Of a stretch of DNA of 64,000 nucleotides, positions 62,202 to 64,000 are shown in pieces (the first letter of the stretch is position 1; each line of letters opens with the position of its first letter). Made by a program: the position numbers and the translations under genes. The notes under the pieces are model-generated. The model was not told the DNA's origin, did no database searches, and saw only the letters and a list, made by a program, of their open reading frames with translations. Location of the stretch: NCBI GenBank assembly GCA_028554755.1, contig JAPTOF010000020.1, positions 3,725,001 to 3,789,000 on the forward strand, given 5' to 3'. This DNA is from Cordia subcordata. Its lineage: Eukaryota > Streptophyta > Magnoliopsida > Boraginales > Cordiaceae.

Positions 62202-62721
62202 TTAATGGTACTGGGAATTTTAGCAAATGCTCGATCTGTGTGCATATGAATATGCTAAGCGACAAACTTTTTGACGTGGTTAATTCTATTTCATCAACAT
62301 CAATAAAGTGACAAAAAAAAAGGAAAAGAAATTTGTGGCAAAAAAAAACTTGGCCAAAATGGGCAAAATAAGGACAAGATTGTAATTTTGTTATATTTTA
62401 TGCCTAATATCTAATCTACTCTTAATGGAAAAAGTAAGATTTTAAAATTAAATCATAACTTTTTTCTCTTTCATTTTTATTACTTGTCAAGTACTACTAT
62501 AGTTACCATCATTTTCAATGCATTGACCAATAAATATCAATTTGTAAAATAAAATTATTATTGAAAAACACATCTCATTTAATACGTTAAAACACATAGT
62601 TGAAGGATGATCAATACCTAATTCTATATATAAGGACAATTTCTCCTAAAATGATAAAATATATTATGTTTCTAACGTTTTCAAGAGATAAAGAGATAAG
62701 AATGAGAGATAAAATTATTTT

Positions 62722-63586
62722 GGGTAAATAGCATTGTACCTCTTGTGATTAGACATAAATGTACAGTTAGTCCCTATCTTTTGAAAATAGGCACTGAACT
62801 CCCCTATTATCTTCAAAAATATGGCATACTACCCCCTCTATTAAAAAATCTATTATTTTTAACGGTGAGTGTAACAAACTCACCCAAATTGCAACTGGGC
62901 TTCTTTTTTTGTGTGATAATTTTGAAAAAAAAATACTCTTCTCTTTCAAAAGGAAAATTTTTGTAGGAAGAAAAAGTCAAACTCTTGATGACTAAAACAA
63001 TGAACATTCAACCAACTAAGCTAGAAATATTATTATGCCTAGTTTCCTTATAATAGTAGACATCACAATTTACAACAGAAAAAAGGAAAAAAAAAAAAAA
63101 ACCTCCACCATCACAGCTACCCTAACCACTGTCTCCGCTCAACACCACCCATCACAGCCACCATTTCCCTTACCATCTTACCACCAGTACACCACACCAC
63201 GACCAATACACTCACCATGTACAAACAACATGTAGAGATAAAAGGAAAAAAAAAAAAAAAAAAAAGCTAAAGCCATTAAATTTTCAAATCCTTAATTCTC
63301 AAGAACTTCCCAAATGGCGCCTACAGTGACATAATCTCTTGTAGCTCGATGACGACAACATAGATGGCATGTGCGATGTGGGAACTTTTGCAATAATAAT
63401 GAAATGGTGGCGAAGATCTGTGGTGAATGTGGCCTAAGAAATTGGTGGCGGTGACTCCCTTCTTTTTAAAATTATTTCAAATCAACAATCAAGATCAACC
63501 TTGTTATGATGGCAGCCCAAATAGAGCTAACAAAGGTGCAACGTATTTAGAAAATAATTTCCCAAAAAAATATATAGAACATACAA

Positions 63587-63636
<50 letters not shown>

Positions 63637-64000
63637 CACATTTATAAGTGGTAAAATTACCCCATGAGATTTACTTTGAGGGTGAGTGGGTTTACTTAGT
63701 GGAGGTGGCAGTGCTGCTATTGGTAGGAGGTGGAAATGATGGGTGGATAGGGTTTTGGTTAGGGTGGGGAGAGGGAAGGAAAAGGGTAATTTTGTTTAAA
63801 AGTTAAGAAAAAAAGCTTTAAGTGTTTTATTTATATTAAGGGCGTGTAAGTCTCTTTCTGTTCTTAGTTAATCAAAACAAATGGAGTTAACAAATGAGGC
63901 AAGTGTGCATTATTTTTTAAGATGGTAGAGGGGTCCACACCTATTTTTAAACAATAGGGACTAACTATACGTTTATTCCTAACCACAGGAGGTGCGATGC
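62722..64000. mobile_element. Foldback element running off the right edge
   Basis: The left arm (62722-62870, with GTACAGTTAGTCCCTATC and AAAATAGGCACTGAACTCCCC) matches the reverse complement of 63885-64000 (GTATAGTTAGTCCCTATTG, AAAATAGGTGTGGACCCCTC). The interior is CA-rich, with (A)n tracts and a (TA)n run at 63590-63632. No coding sequence recognised. The right terminus lies at or beyond the window end. Confidence 0.65.

Overview
This is a stretch of plant nuclear chromosome, most likely from a eudicot; I cannot name the species. It is AT-rich, its genes are broken by GT-AG introns, and it is packed with plant-type transposons (Tourist-like MITEs, TRIM and Copia retrotransposons, Helitrons, tRNA-derived SINEs). 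All exon structures below were read by eye from splice signals, reading-frame continuity and protein family knowledge. No alignment or transcript data was available.

Layout. (1) 137-7457, minus strand: the N-terminal six exons of an ALA3-type P4-ATPase phospholipid flippase; the rest lies beyond the left edge. (2) 9.2-12.0 kb: a tRNA-Leu(UAA) gene, then a tandem repeat and Helitron complex. (3) 13792-18180, minus strand: a complete six-exon bHLH transcription factor of the bHLH79 type, 253 aa. (4) 18.5-29.3 kb: an intergenic desert with a Helitron, MITEs, a foldback element and microsatellites. (5) 29317-32990, plus strand: a 12-exon coiled-coil protein of about 339 aa, function unknown, with a perfect E2F palindrome just before the ATG. 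(6) 33-46 kb: intergenic sequence with a SINE that has a clean target-site duplication and a TRIM element split by an 824-bp palindromic MITE. (7) 46419-55149, plus strand: a complete nine-exon gene for a 528-aa DUF1336 (EDR2 C-terminal) protein with a possible N-myristoylation start. Its first intron holds a TRIM-derived giant inverted repeat. (8) 56.3-61.5 kb: a hAT-like terminal-inverted-repeat element containing a decayed Copia element and a GC-rich island. (9) 62.0-64.0 kb: a MITE and a foldback element running off the right edge.

The four protein genes look like ordinary unlinked plant genes: membrane lipid flipping, growth-related transcription, a probable cell-cycle coiled-coil protein and a lipid/membrane-associated DUF1336 protein. 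I see no gene cluster or pathway and no convincing new biological system. The points most worth following are the non-canonical introns (two GC-AG, one possible U12-type AT-AG), the intronic hairpin made from TRIM sequences, the nested transposon strata, and the templated-insertion scar in the Copia element.
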